Part shown: positions 55,176-64,000 of the stretch, piece by piece
How positions within the stretch are numbered: the stretch's first letter is position 1
Layout of the letters: each line of letters opens with the position of its first letter
Translations under genes and position numbers: made by a program
Notes under the pieces: model-generated
What the model was told of the DNA's origin: nothing
Database searches by the model: none
What the model saw: the letters and a program-made list of their open reading frames with translations, nothing else
DNA from: Arcobacter defluvii
GTDB lineage: Bacteria > Campylobacterota > Campylobacteria > Campylobacterales > Arcobacteraceae
Direction: 5' to 3'
Length of the DNA stretch: 64,000 bases
Assembly (NCBI RefSeq): GCF_013201725.1
Contig: NZ_CP053835.1
Location: 310,001 to 374,000, forward strand

Positions 55176-57026
55176 TTGCTAAGAGAACTATTTATAAAAA
55201 TTCAAACAGAATGTAAAAATTATTCGAATGATGAATTAAATGAAATAGAAAAATTTTTAAAAGATGAAATCATAATAAAAAATCAAAATGGCAATTTTGA
55301 GTTAAATTCTAAATATAAAATTGCAATTGTAAATATCGGAAAAAATTTTGTAATTTTAGAAGATTTAGTAAGTGAATTAAAAAATATAAAAATTGAATTA
55401 GAAGATTTAAATGGCGCTTATAATGGTGATTTGGTATTAGCAAAAAGAGTTTTTAACCCAAGAAGTAAAACTAAAGCAAAAATTGTAAAAATACTTGAAA
55501 GTAAAAAAGCTGAACTTTTAGTTTATGTAAAAGATAAAGCTTTTTATACATTAAAAGAAAATATTAGACTTGATAATAAAAATGCTTTAAAATATAAAGA
55601 ATTAGATGTTTTAATTGTTGATAATAAATCATTTGATTTGATTAAAAATGTTGGAAATTTAAATGATTCAAAAATAGATGAATTTATCTCTTTATATTTA
55701 TATGAAGAACTTTATAGATTAGAAAAACATTTAGATGTAAAAGCTTTAATGGATGATAAAAAACAAAGAGTTGATTTAAGAGATTTAGCATTTTGTACGA
55801 TTGACCCAAATAGTGCAAAAGACCACGATGATGCAATTTATTTTGATAAAAATGAAAATATTTTATATGTAGCGATTGCAGATGTTTCATATTTTGTAAA
55901 AGAGGGTAGTGAACTTGATATTTTAGCATTTAAAAAATCTACTTCTATTTATCTTCCTACAAAAGTTTTACCAATGCTTCCTCCAATTTTGAGTGAAGAG
56001 ATGTGTTCATTAAAAGAAGGAGTTGATAGATACTCTTATGTTTTTAAAATGTATTTAGATTTAGAAAATTTTAGTGTGAAAAAAGCTGAGCTTTTTGAAG
56101 CAGTTATAAATTCCCACAAAAATTTCTCTTATGGAAGAATTGATAGGGTTATTGAAGGACATCTTGACCAATATTCAAAAGTTGAAAAAGAGATATTTGA
56201 CTATTTAATTCCTTTATATGAAATTAGTAAAAAATTTAGAAAAAGAAGATTATTAAAAGGTTATGATTTTAGAACAACTGAAAATAGATTAAAGTTAAGA
56301 AATGATGAACTTGAATCTATTGATGTTGAAACATCAACAGCATCTCATCAGTTAGTTGAAGAGTGTATGTTAATGGCAAATATAGAAGCAAGTAAAAAAG
56401 TAAATACAGTTGGAATATATAGGATTCATGAAGAACCACCTTTTAAAGCAATTTCAAAACTTGTAGATGATGTAAATATTTTGGGAGTTAATGTAAAACT
56501 TCAAAGTGATGTTCATGAAACAATAACACACATTCAAGAAAAAGCAAAAAATTCAATGATGAGTGCAGAAATTGATGAACTAATTATCCAAGCTCAAACA
56601 CAAGCTAAATATAGTTCAAAAAATCTAGGACATTTTGGTTTAGGATTCTCTTTTTATTCTCATTTTACATCACCAATTAGAAGATATTCAGATTTAGTCT
56701 TACATAGAATTTTAAAGACAAAACAAACTCCAAAAAATATAGATGATATTTGTGAACATATCTCTTTAAATGAAAGAAAAGTTGATCAACTTGTTTGGGA
56801 TTTTGAAGATAGAAAATATGCAAGATGGGCAGCTTCTCATTTAGGTGAAGAACTAAAAGTAAAAGTTGTTGATACAGAAAAAGCAAAAGCTGTTTGTTAT
56901 GAAAAAATTATTGGAATGAAAGTAATTTTAGAAAATTATAGAGGACAGAAATTATTTTCAAAAATGAGAGTGAAAATAAAATCTGCCGATATTGCTACAA
57001 AAGTTATAGTTGTAACTATAATGTAG
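55176..57026 (+). CDS. rnr: RNase R/RNB-family 3'-5' exoribonuclease
   Basis: TTG start, with AAAAGG upstream. N-terminal cold-shock-like segments (~45-110) lead to the RNB core with catalytic aspartates in CTIDPNSAKDHDDA (D210, D216, D218, D219). YSHFTSPIRRYSDLVLHRIL is the RNB signature later. The C-terminus ends soon after at 616 residues with only a short S1-like tail, as in Helicobacter RNase R. It degrades structured RNA. The 3' end overlaps convergent fliW by 11 bases. Confidence 0.93.
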   Translation: MLRELFIKIQTECKNYSNDELNEIEKFLKDEIIIKNQNGNFELNSKYKIAIVNIGKNFVILEDLVSELKNIKIELEDLNGAYNGDLVLAKRVFNPRSKTKAKIVKILESKKAELLVYVKDKAFYTLKENIRLDNKNALKYKELDVLIVDNKSFDLIKNVGNLNDSKIDEFISLYLYEELYRLEKHLDVKALMDDKKQRVDLRDLAFCTIDPNSAKDHDDAIYFDKNENILYVAIADVSYFVKEGSELDILAFKKSTSIYLPTKVLPMLPPILSEEMCSLKEGVDRYSYVFKMYLDLENFSVKKAELFEAVINSHKNFSYGRIDRVIEGHLDQYSKVEKEIFDYLIPLYEISKKFRKRRLLKGYDFRTTENRLKLRNDELESIDVETSTASHQLVEECMLMANIEASKKVNTVGIYRIHEEPPFKAISKLVDDVNILGVNVKLQSDVHETITHIQEKAKNSMMSAEIDELIIQAQTQAKYSSKNLGHFGLGFSFYSHFTSPIRRYSDLVLHRILKTKQTPKNIDDICEHISLNERKVDQLVWDFEDRKYARWAASHLGEELKVKVVDTEKAKAVCYEKIIGMKVILENYRGQKLFSKMRVKIKSADIATKVIVVTIM

Positions 57027-57390
57027 CACACTTATCAATAGAAGCTAAATATGGTTCTACTTTTTCAGTAGTTACATATTGACCAATAAGTTTCTCTTTT
57101 TCATTTATAAATATAGGAGAAACAAGATTTATAATTGAGTGTTCTATAGGATTCTGAGAAACAACAGCAAAATAAGTTGAAAAATCTTCTTTAGATTTAA
57201 TTTTTAATTTTTCTAAAACATTTGAATCAATTTGAAAATCAAATGAAACTTTTGTCAAAACATTGATATTTACAACTGTTATTTTTGTATTTTCATCAAA
57301 AACTAAAAAAGAGAAAAATTCATCAATTTTTTCAATTGATAAACTGTCGAAACTTTCAAAACCTAATATTGGAAGTACAATCTTATACAT
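57016..57390 (-). CDS. fliW: Flagellar assembly factor FliW
   Basis: FliW binds CsrA and releases it from flagellin mRNA, tying flagellin export to translation. The 124 residues match the family: VLPILGFESFDSLSIEKID near the N-terminus, TKVSFDFQIDSNVLEKLKIK in the middle, and SIINLVSPIFINEKEKLIGQ near the end. It stands alone, far from the flagellar cluster; no csrA is in the window. Overlaps rnr by 11 bases at its 3' end. Confidence 0.92.
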   Translation of the reverse strand: MYKIVLPILGFESFDSLSIEKIDEFFSFLVFDENTKITVVNINVLTKVSFDFQIDSNVLEKLKIKSKEDFSTYFAVVSQNPIEHSIINLVSPIFINEKEKLIGQYVTTEKVEPYLASIDKCATL

Positions 57391-57456
57391 GGCTTAACCC
57401 CTTTTAATATGAATAAATAAATTGTATTAAAAGTAAACTTAGGTTATTATTTTATT

Positions 57457-58437
57457 ATGTATAAAAACGAATTTGATAACTATTTAAAACAAAATAAAAA
57501 ATTTAAAGCTTATATGTTTTATGGACAATCTATCTTTTTAATTGAACAGTATTCTTTAGTAATTGCTCAAATGTTTGGTGAAAGTGATGAAATTGAAAAA
57601 CTATATTTTGATGATTATAATTTTAAATATGCAAAAGATAAATTATTACAATCATCACTTTTTTCTTCAAACAATATTTTATTAATAAAAGTTGAAAAAA
57701 AAATACCTAAAAAAGAAGTTGATGCACTAATTGAAGCTTGTAATGTAAATCCTGATAGTACACTTATATTTGCATGTATGGGTGATGGAGATTTTAAAAC
57801 AATGGAAAATAGTTTTTCTTTAAAAACAAATTCTGTTGCTGTTAGATTTTTTCAGCCAACAGATTTGGAAGCAACAAAATTTTTAGAATATGAAGCAAAA
57901 ATGCTTCAAATGCAATATGAAGTGAGTGCTTTAAATCATCTTTATTTTATGCATAAAAATGATTTAGCATTATGTGTTAATGATTTAAAAAAGTTAGCTA
58001 TCTTAAACCAATTAATAACAATAAATGTTGTTGATAATAATTGCTTTGGAATAGGTACAGTTAATTTTGAAGATTTTTTATATGATTTAATAAATGGTAA
58101 AGATATTAGTGATGATTTAACTTTGATTTTAGAAGAGGGAATGAATGAGATATTTTTATTAAATCAAGTTACTTCTTTTGTTCAACAATTATTTATGATT
58201 AGCTCATATGCGAGAACAATGGGACAACCAAACCCAAAAGAAATTTTAGGATTTGTTCCACCAAAAAATATTTGGGAAAAAAAATCAAAATTAGCAATAA
58301 ATATAAAACCTGAAACTTTTCAAAATATTTTAGAATATTTATTAGATATAGAACTTGATTTTAAATCTTCAAAAATTGATAATCAAAGTTTATATCTTCA
58401 GTCTGCTCTAAGAAAGTTTACAGTTTTATTTAGATAA
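57457..58437 (+). CDS. holA: DNA polymerase III subunit delta
   Basis: The delta subunit opens the sliding clamp. The 326 residues show the family layout: KAYMFYGQSIFLIEQYS near the N-terminus (a clamp-loader fold without Walker A), then LLQSSLFSSNNILLIKVEKK and NDLALCVNDLKKLAIL in the helical lid, with a C-terminal collar domain. No strong ribosome site precedes the ATG. It is followed by rpsF with its leader. Confidence 0.9.
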   Translation: MYKNEFDNYLKQNKKFKAYMFYGQSIFLIEQYSLVIAQMFGESDEIEKLYFDDYNFKYAKDKLLQSSLFSSNNILLIKVEKKIPKKEVDALIEACNVNPDSTLIFACMGDGDFKTMENSFSLKTNSVAVRFFQPTDLEATKFLEYEAKMLQMQYEVSALNHLYFMHKNDLALCVNDLKKLAILNQLITINVVDNNCFGIGTVNFEDFLYDLINGKDISDDLTLILEEGMNEIFLLNQVTSFVQQLFMISSYARTMGQPNPKEILGFVPPKNIWEKKSKLAINIKPETFQNILEYLLDIELDFKSSKIDNQSLYLQSALRKFTVLFR

Positions 58438-58466
58438 AATCACAAACTTTACAAAAAAGAAATCCT

Positions 58467-58499
58467 TGCTGATATTAGGAAATGTAAAGAATACCGGCA
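58467..58499 (+). promoter_or_regulatory. rpsF leader: candidate S6:S18-binding hairpin
   Basis: TGCTG (58467-58471) pairs with CGGCA (58495-58499), then after an A/C internal loop TATT pairs with AATA (58490-58493), with a 13-base loop. The strand carries CCGGCA with an unpaired C next to CG, the CCG feature known in rpsF leaders bound by the S6-S18 pair. Both S6 and S18 are encoded directly downstream. Confidence 0.5.
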
Positions 58500-58518
58500 C
58501 AATCTATAAGGAGAATTA

Positions 58519-58875
58519 ATGTCAAAAATCAAACATTATGAAACAATGTTTATCTTAAAACCTACATTAACTGAAGAAGAAACTGTAGCACAAATTGATG
58601 GACTTAAAGCAATCATCGAAAAAAATGGTGGAGAAATTGCAGCTGTTGAAAACGTAGGAATTAGAGAATTAGCTTACGAAATCGAAAAATGTAAAAGAGG
58701 TTACTACTATGTAGTTTACTTCAGAGGTAACCCAGCTGGAATTGCTGAAATCGAAAGAAATTATAGAATCAACGAAAATGTTATCAGATTTATTTTCATT
58801 AAATATGAAAGCAAAAAAGAAGTTGTTTCTTGGACAAAAATGAGTGATGAGGCTGCTAAAAAAGCTGCTAAATAA
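58519..58875 (+). CDS. rpsF: 30S ribosomal protein S6
   Basis: S6 binds S18 on the 30S platform. The 118 residues begin [16 protein letters not shown] and include [19 protein letters not shown] and [19 protein letters not shown] precedes the ATG. First gene of rpsF-ssb-rpsR; codon use is more G/C-rich than neighbours, fitting high expression. Confidence 0.97.
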   Translation: MSKIKHYETMFILKPTLTEEETVAQIDGLKAIIEKNGGEIAAVENVGIRELAYEIEKCKRGYYYVVYFRGNPAGIAEIERNYRINENVIRFIFIKYESKKEVVSWTKMSDEAAKKAAK

Positions 58876-58894
58876 ATATAATTAGGAACCTTAC

Positions 58895-59398
58895 ATGTAT
58901 AATAAAGTAATAATGGTAGGAAATTTAACAAGAGATATTGAATTAAGATATTTGCCTTCAGGTTCTGCTATTGCAAAATCTGCAATTGCAACATCTTATA
59001 AATACAAATCTTCAACTGGAGAACAAAAAGATGAAGTTTGTTTTTTAGATTTTAATATCTTTGGAAGATCTGCAGAAGTTGCTAACCAATACTTAAAAAA
59101 AGGTTCTAAAGTATTATTAGAAGGAAGACTTGTTTTTGAACAATGGACAGCTCAAGATGGATCAACAAGAAGTAGACACTCTTTAAGAGTTGATACTATG
59201 AAAATGTTAGATACAAAAGGTGATTCAGGAAATACTGAAAACCAAGGTTATAATCCTCAGGGATACACTCAACCAGCACCAATTCAATATGACGAGCCAA
59301 CTTCTCATGACAGTTATGGTGGTATGAATCAATCAAAACCAAAGATTGAACAAAGAATACCTGAAATTGATATAGACGAAGACGAAATACCGTTTTAG
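58895..59398 (+). CDS. ssb: Single-stranded DNA-binding protein
   Basis: The 167-residue protein has an N-terminal OB fold ([20 protein letters not shown], then [19 protein letters not shown]) and a flexible Pro/Gln/Gly-rich linker (~115-155), and ends in the acidic tip DIDEDEIPF that recruits partners. Located between rpsF and rpsR in the standard operon. Confidence 0.96.
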   Translation: MYNKVIMVGNLTRDIELRYLPSGSAIAKSAIATSYKYKSSTGEQKDEVCFLDFNIFGRSAEVANQYLKKGSKVLLEGRLVFEQWTAQDGSTRSRHSLRVDTMKMLDTKGDSGNTENQGYNPQGYTQPAPIQYDEPTSHDSYGGMNQSKPKIEQRIPEIDIDEDEIPF

Positions 59399-59412
59399 AA
59401 AAGGAAAATCAA

Positions 59413-59679
59413 ATGGCTGAAAGAAGAAAATACGGAAAAAAATATTGTAAATATACTGAAATGAAAGTTGATTTCATCGATTATAAAAATACAGATTTAT
59501 TAAAATTATCTATGAGTGAAAGAGGTAAAATTATGCCTAGAAGACTTACAGGTAACTCTAAAAATGCACAAGAAATGGTAGAAAAAGCAATCAAAAGAGC
59601 TAGACATATGGCATTAGTTCCTTATATTGTTGATACTAAAAATATCACTGATTCTGCATATGCAAGATCATTCTACTAA
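59413..59679 (+). CDS. rpsR: 30S ribosomal protein S18
   Basis: The 88 residues include [20 protein letters not shown], the S18 signature region [18 protein letters not shown] and the [11 protein letters not shown] tail. It pairs with S6. The operon ends at the strong terminator 20 bases downstream. Confidence 0.97.
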   Translation: MAERRKYGKKYCKYTEMKVDFIDYKNTDLLKLSMSERGKIMPRRLTGNSKNAQEMVEKAIKRARHMALVPYIVDTKNITDSAYARSFY

Positions 59680-59696
59680 GAATTATTTTTAGTAAA

Positions 59697-59735
59697 TAAA
59701 AAGGGAAGAAGTTGAACTTCTTCCCTTTTTTTATT
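59697..59735. terminator. Strong bidirectional terminator rpsR/cysS
   Basis: GGGAAGAAGT and ACTTCTTCCC form a ten-base stem with loop TGA, flanked by an A-run on the left and a T-run on the right. It can stop both rpsR (plus) and cysS (minus). Confidence 0.9.
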
Positions 59736-59754
59736 TTTTTAATAAAAATAAAAT

Positions 59755-61158
59755 TTATAGTTTTTCCCAAACTGTTCCATTAGCAGTATCCATAAGTGAA
59801 ATATCAAGTTTTGATAATTCATCTCTAATTTTATCTGCAGTTTGAAAATCTTTACTGATTTTTGCTTCATTTCTTTTATTAATTAAATCTTCAATTTTTT
59901 CTTTTGTCGATTTATCAATTCCAAATTGGAAATAAGAATAAGCGTCATTTCCTCCAACTCCAAGAATTTCTTCAATAAATAAAATATTTGAAATTAACTC
60001 TTTTTTTAGATTTTTATCTTTTGGATTTGCATCTAATTTATCATTTGAAGTATTAATCATCTCATCAATAATTGATAAAGCAATTGAAGTATTCATATCA
60101 TCATTTAAAGCATTTAAAATAGCTTCTTTAAATGTTTTATTAACCATTGAACCTTCTAATCCATAAACTCTTTTTTTAAGTCTGTAAAGTTTATCAAGTC
60201 TTTTTTTTGATGAGATTAAATCTTCTTCATTGAAATTAAAATTTGCTCTATAATGTGTTGACATAAGATAGAATCTTACAACTTCTCCACTATAAGATTT
60301 TAAAACATCTTTTAAAAAAAATGAGTTTCCCAATGATTTACTCATTTTTTCTCCATTTATATTTACAAAACCGTTATGCATCCAATATTTTGCTAATTGT
60401 TGATTTGATGAACATCTTGTTTGCGCAGCTTCATTTTCATGATGTGGAAAAAGTAAATCTGCACCTCCACCATGGATGTCAATTTGATAAGGAGTATTTT
60501 TATAAGCTAAATGTTTTTCAATCATCGCAGAACATTCTATATGCCACCCTGGTCTTCCTTTTCCAAAAGGAGCATCAAAACTTACGTCATTTGCTTTTTC
60601 AAATTTCCATAAAGCAAAATCAGCACTATTTCTTTTTTCTTTATTTTCTTCAACTCTTGCAATTGAATTTTCATCATTAGTTTTATGTGAAAGTGTTCCA
60701 TAAAGTGAATCTTTTGAAGTATCAAAATATACACTATCAGATGTTTTATATGCAATGTCTTTTGAAATAAGGTTTGAAATCATATCTTTCATAACATCAA
60801 GATTTTCAGTAGCTTTAGGTTCTATAGAATTATCTAAGATATTTAAAGCCTTCATATCAGCTTTATAAGCTGTTATATATTGTTTTGTAATATCTTCAAG
60901 TGTTCTATTTGAATCATACATTTTTTTTATGATTTTATCATCAATATCAGTGAAGTTTTTAGTCATAATTACTTCATAGCCATTTATTTTTAAAACTCTA
61001 TGCAGTAAATCAAAAGATATTGCACTTCTTGCATGACCTAAATGAGAATCATCATAAACAGTTGGTCCACAAATATAAATTTTTGCTACATTTGGAAAAA
61101 TAGAGTTAAACTCTAATTTTTCCTTTTTAACTGAATCATAGATAAATATTTTATTCAT
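59755..61158 (-). CDS. cysS: Cysteinyl-tRNA synthetase
   Basis: CysRS charges tRNA(Cys). The HIGH motif is SHLGHARSAISFD, KMSKS at residues 271-275, and the zinc ligands include Cys in YICGPTVYD, IECSAMIEK and the HHENE segment. The 467-residue length is normal. It follows nusA by four bases on the minus strand, and the two are probably one transcript. Confidence 0.96.
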   Translation of the reverse strand: MNKIFIYDSVKKEKLEFNSIFPNVAKIYICGPTVYDDSHLGHARSAISFDLLHRVLKINGYEVIMTKNFTDIDDKIIKKMYDSNRTLEDITKQYITAYKADMKALNILDNSIEPKATENLDVMKDMISNLISKDIAYKTSDSVYFDTSKDSLYGTLSHKTNDENSIARVEENKEKRNSADFALWKFEKANDVSFDAPFGKGRPGWHIECSAMIEKHLAYKNTPYQIDIHGGGADLLFPHHENEAAQTRCSSNQQLAKYWMHNGFVNINGEKMSKSLGNSFFLKDVLKSYSGEVVRFYLMSTHYRANFNFNEEDLISSKKRLDKLYRLKKRVYGLEGSMVNKTFKEAILNALNDDMNTSIALSIIDEMINTSNDKLDANPKDKNLKKELISNILFIEEILGVGGNDAYSYFQFGIDKSTKEKIEDLINKRNEAKISKDFQTADKIRDELSKLDISLMDTANGTVWEKL

Positions 61159-61162
61159 TTTT

Positions 61163-62341
61163 TTACTTAAATAGAGCTTCTAAAGATGCAGTATCAGTTG
61201 TTTTTTCTTCATTAGATGAAGTTGCTTCATTATTTGATGAATTTGAATTTATTGAAGCAATTTCAACTAATTCAATATCATATTTTGTAAGCATTGAAGC
61301 AAGTCTAATATTTAAACCAGCTTTTCCTATTGCTTTTGATTTTTGATCACTTGGAATTGTAACAATAGCTTTTCCTTTTTCTCCATTGATTGGAGCTTTT
61401 TCAATTTTAACGCTATTTACCATTGCAGGAGATAATGCTCTTGAAATGAACATTTCAGGGATTGTTGAATATTCAACACAATCAATATTTTCTCCATGAA
61501 GTTGCTTTGAAACAGAACTAATTCTTACACCTTTTACTCCAACTACTGCACCTATTGGGTCAATTTGTGGTTCGATTGTAGAAAGTGCTATTTTAGATCT
61601 AGTTCCTGGAATTCTTGCACTTGCTTCAATGATAACTTTTTTATCTTTTAATTCCGGAACTTCTAAAGTTAAAAGATTTTCTAAAAATTTAGGAGAAGTT
61701 CTTGAAATATCAATTAATAATCCATTTGTTTTATCAATATTAACACCTTTTACAACGGCTTTTAATACATCACCAACTTTAAAAGTTTCACCTTTAATTC
61801 TACTTTTTCGTTGTAGGATACCTTTTACTTCACCTATTTCAATAAATGTATTATCTGATTTATCAACTCTTGTAACAGTTCCTGAAACTGTTTTTCCTAT
61901 TTTTTCTTTATATTTATTAACAATATTTTCTTCAATAAATCTTTGAAGTCTAAATTCAAAATTACTATGTAAAATAGTGGCTGCATTTCTTCCCATATTT
62001 TCAAATTCTAAATCATAATTCATAAAATCACCGATTTCTAAATCTGGGTCGATTTCTTTTGCTTCTTCTAAAGTGATGAAATTTTCATAGTTTACAGGTA
62101 AACCTTGTTTATTAATTGCATTTGCAAGTAATCTTTCATCATCTTCATCCACAACTTCAATTTTTTGAAATAATTCAAGTCTCTTGTTTGCTCTATCAAT
62201 ATTTGCATCAAAAACTAAAGTAGCATCTACCATTTTTTGTGCAGTTTTAATTAAAGCTTCTTTTAGTGCATTTTCAACATCATCAATTTTGAGACCTTTC
62301 TCATATGCGATTGAATCTAAAATATCTATTATTTTATCCAT
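61163..62341 (-). CDS. nusA: Transcription termination/antitermination protein NusA
   Basis: NusA binds RNA polymerase and nascent RNA. The N-terminal polymerase-binding domain (~1-130) is followed by an S1 domain (VSGTVTRVDKSDNTFIEIGE) and two KH domains (GAVVGVKGVRISSVSKQLHG; SKAIGKAGLNIRLASML). At 392 residues it lacks the C-terminal AR repeats of E. coli NusA, as usual in the epsilon group. The tail is Ser/Asn/Glu-rich. An inverted repeat lies in its leader. Confidence 0.95.
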   Translation of the reverse strand: MDKIIDILDSIAYEKGLKIDDVENALKEALIKTAQKMVDATLVFDANIDRANKRLELFQKIEVVDEDDERLLANAINKQGLPVNYENFITLEEAKEIDPDLEIGDFMNYDLEFENMGRNAATILHSNFEFRLQRFIEENIVNKYKEKIGKTVSGTVTRVDKSDNTFIEIGEVKGILQRKSRIKGETFKVGDVLKAVVKGVNIDKTNGLLIDISRTSPKFLENLLTLEVPELKDKKVIIEASARIPGTRSKIALSTIEPQIDPIGAVVGVKGVRISSVSKQLHGENIDCVEYSTIPEMFISRALSPAMVNSVKIEKAPINGEKGKAIVTIPSDQKSKAIGKAGLNIRLASMLTKYDIELVEIASINSNSSNNEATSSNEEKTTDTASLEALFK

Positions 62342-62362
62342 TAAATAACCTCTTGTTTGTTG

Positions 62363-62393
62363 ACATTGAAATGATTAGGATGATTTTCAATGT
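62363..62393 (-). promoter_or_regulatory. 9-base inverted repeat in the nusA leader
   Basis: ACATTGAAA (62363-62371) and TTTCAATGT (62385-62393) are perfect complements around 13 bases. The repeat ends 22 bases before the nusA ATG. TATACT elements just upstream on the minus strand would place it at or just downstream of the transcript start, so it may be an operator or an mRNA hairpin. Confidence 0.5.
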
Positions 62394-62492
62394 AGTATAG
62401 ATGTATAGTATATCTAAAATAGCCTTTTATAGAAATTAAAGTAATTTTGAGCTAAAATGTACAATTAATAAACAAAGAAAAAGGCTTAATAA

Positions 62493-62735
62493 ATGGAATT
62501 ATTATTTGCAAGAAATGAGTTAAATGAAAAACCAAAAAAAGTGCAATTAGATAAAATAAAAGAAGAGTTGAACAAAGATGGACAAAAAATATTTTATTTT
62601 GATAGAGATAACTCACATAAAGATATGATGGCATTAGTAGATGCTTTAGAAGCTGATGGAAATAACGTGTATTTTAGAGAAGTAAAATATGGTTTAGCGG
62701 ATGATGAATATATGTATGAGGTTCATGCACTTTAA
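62493..62735 (+). CDS. HP0268-like small protein
   Basis: The 80-residue protein begins MELLFARNELNEKPKKVQL and includes KIFYFDRDNSHKDMMALVDA and DDEYMYEVHAL, resembling Helicobacter pylori HP0268, an 80-residue Smr-like nuclease also located next to miaB. A role in nucleic acid processing is inferred from that family. AAAAGG precedes the ATG. It is 24 bases upstream of miaB. Confidence 0.8.
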   Translation: MELLFARNELNEKPKKVQLDKIKEELNKDGQKIFYFDRDNSHKDMMALVDALEADGNNVYFREVKYGLADDEYMYEVHAL

Positions 62736-62759
62736 TCTATTAATAGTGTTATAAAAATT

Positions 62760-64000
62760 ATGAGTTCAAACAAAAAATTATTTATACAAACTCTAGGGTG
62801 TCAAATGAATGACACTGATAGTCAACATATTCAAGCTGAACTAGAGAAACACAAAGGTTATATACCAACACAAAATATTGAAGATGCTGATTTAATTATT
62901 ATAAATACTTGTTCAGTTAGAGAAAAACCTGTTCAAAAACTTTTTTCAGAAATAGGTCAATTTAATAAAAAGAAAAAAGATGGTGCAAAAATTGGTGTTT
63001 GTGGATGTACAGCATCACATTTAGGGCATGATATTATAAAAAGAGCACCTTATGTAGATTTTGTTGTTGGGGCAAGAAATATATCAAAAATAAAAGATGT
63101 AGTTGATGTAAAAGGTGCAGTTGAAGTAGCAATTGACAATGATGAATCAACTTATGAATTTTCAACAGCTAAAACAAATAAATACAGAGCAAGTGTAAAT
63201 ATTTCTATTGGTTGTGATAAAAAATGTACTTATTGCATTGTTCCTAGTACTCGTGGTGAAGAAATTTCTATTCCACCTGAAATGATTGTTGAGCAGGTGC
63301 GAAAATCAGTTGAACTAGGTGCAGTTGAAGTTATGCTTCTTGGACAAAATGTTAACTCTTATGGTAGAAGATTTAGTGATAAAAGAGAAAAATATACATT
63401 TACAAAACTTTTACAAGATATTTCTAAAGTTGAGGGATTAAAAAGAATTAGATTTACTTCTCCTCATCCTTTGCATATGGATGATGATTTTATTGAAGAA
63501 TTTGCAAGAAATGAGAAAATTTCAAAGTGTATTCATATGCCTTTACAAAGCGGTTCAACTGAAGTTTTAAAAGCTATGAAAAGAGGATATACAAAAGAGT
63601 GGTTTTTAAATAGAGCAGCAAAAATGAGAGAATTAATTCCTAATTTAAGAATTACAACAGATATAATTGTTGCATTTCCAGGAGAAAGACAAGAAGATTT
63701 TGAAGATACATTAGATGTTGTAAATCAAGTTAAATTTGATCAAATTTTTAACTTTAAATATTCTCCAAGACCCGGAACAGAAGCATTAAATTTGGCTGAT
63801 AAAGAGATTCCAGATGAAATTGGAAGCGCAAGATTAATTGAATTAATTGAACTTCATAAAAGACATCTTGAAGACACAATGCCTACTTATGTTGGAAAAA
63901 CTTTAAATGTATTGGTTGAGAGTTTAAAACCAAATGGTGAAGTTTGTGGATTTACAGATAGTTATTTACAAGTGTTTACAAAAGGTAGTGATGAATTACT
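62760..64000 (+). CDS. miaB: tRNA-2-methylthio-N6-dimethylallyladenosine synthase, partial
   Basis: MiaB methylthiolates A37 of tRNAs reading UNN codons. The ATG at 62760 opens a frame that continues off the right edge (413 codons visible of ~440). The N-terminal MTTase cysteine motif is IQTLGCQMNDTDSQHI, with IINTCSVREKPVQKLF and GVCGCTASH. The radical SAM cluster is GCDKKCTYCIVPSTRGEE. The C-terminal TRAM domain is only partly inside the window. Confidence 0.95.
   Translation, partial: MSSNKKLFIQTLGCQMNDTDSQHIQAELEKHKGYIPTQNIEDADLIIINTCSVREKPVQKLFSEIGQFNKKKKDGAKIGVCGCTASHLGHDIIKRAPYVDFVVGARNISKIKDVVDVKGAVEVAIDNDESTYEFSTAKTNKYRASVNISIGCDKKCTYCIVPSTRGEEISIPPEMIVEQVRKSVELGAVEVMLLGQNVNSYGRRFSDKREKYTFTKLLQDISKVEGLKRIRFTSPHPLHMDDDFIEEFARNEKISKCIHMPLQSGSTEVLKAMKRGYTKEWFLNRAAKMRELIPNLRITTDIIVAFPGERQEDFEDTLDVVNQVKFDQIFNFKYSPRPGTEALNLADKEIPDEIGSARLIELIELHKRHLEDTMPTYVGKTLNVLVESLKPNGEVCGFTDSYLQVFTKGSDEL

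Noticed and set aside
60321-60680. 119-codon plus-strand frame
   Set aside because: It is antisense to cysS, which has intact catalytic motifs across the same stretch.

Overview
The window is AT-rich, densely coded chromosome from a member of the Campylobacterota, most likely an Arcobacter-type bacterium (Arcobacteraceae). This rests on the gene content: class II DAHP synthase, an HP0268-like protein next to miaB, a COG3400 TrkA-like protein, DUF815, FliW, and RNase R and NusA of epsilon-type length. It also rests on strong A/T codon bias, frequent TTG starts and T-rich extended -10 promoters. No species name can be proven by reading alone. There are no insertion sequences, prophage genes, tRNA or rRNA genes or CRISPR arrays, and no gene-free stretch exceeds about 200 bases.

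Layout: (1) 1-1445, a SulP anion transporter cut by the window edge. (2) 1528-8327, a MerR-type regulator and a compact auxiliary phospholipid operon: small membrane protein, CDP-alcohol phosphatidyltransferase, CdsA-like cytidylyltransferase, PlsC, and a 1160-residue LplT-Aas-type fusion. (3) 8346-9159, a solitary Cas6-like RAMP protein behind a perfect tandem operator-like repeat. (4) 9170-22605, nitrogen control: GlnD, a truncated NtrC-like regulator, and two amt-PII pairs, the second PII overlapping pyrC. Inserted among them are a sensor kinase, a DUF815 ATPase, a PDC-sensor membrane protein and an ankyrin protein. (5) 22623-32887, a flagellar block: fliM and flgI on the minus strand; an acidic protein, fliQ, fliJ-like, motE-like, fliL, flgH, flgK, fliD, fliS and a fliT-position gene on the plus strand. 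(6) 32876-46112, housekeeping: tilS, rimO, panC, ABC permease, CHAD protein, acpS, ruvX, MTHFR-like, serB, tal, aroG-type, Tsx-like porin, small membrane protein, ArsC/Spx-like, gatC, tgt. (7) 46251-64000: TrkA-like, dapC-like aminotransferase, murC, nhaA, dprA, polysaccharide deacetylase, ilvC, RNase R-like, fliW, holA, rpsF-ssb-rpsR, cysS, nusA, HP0268-like and miaB (cut by the edge).

The most interesting signals are regulatory. A 17-bp palindrome TGTATA-N5-TATACA lies 40 bases (centre to -10) upstream of both amt promoters, and a one-mismatch copy lies 39 bases upstream of the promoter of the regulator-glnD operon. This suggests an A/T version of the NtrC site and a local nitrogen regulon. 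Separately, a tandem 11-bp repeat of GAGTCATT type sits exactly 4 bases before the -10 boxes of the orphan cas6-like gene and of a small membrane protein gene 35 kb away. Two 25-bp inverted repeats precede the merR of the lipid operon.
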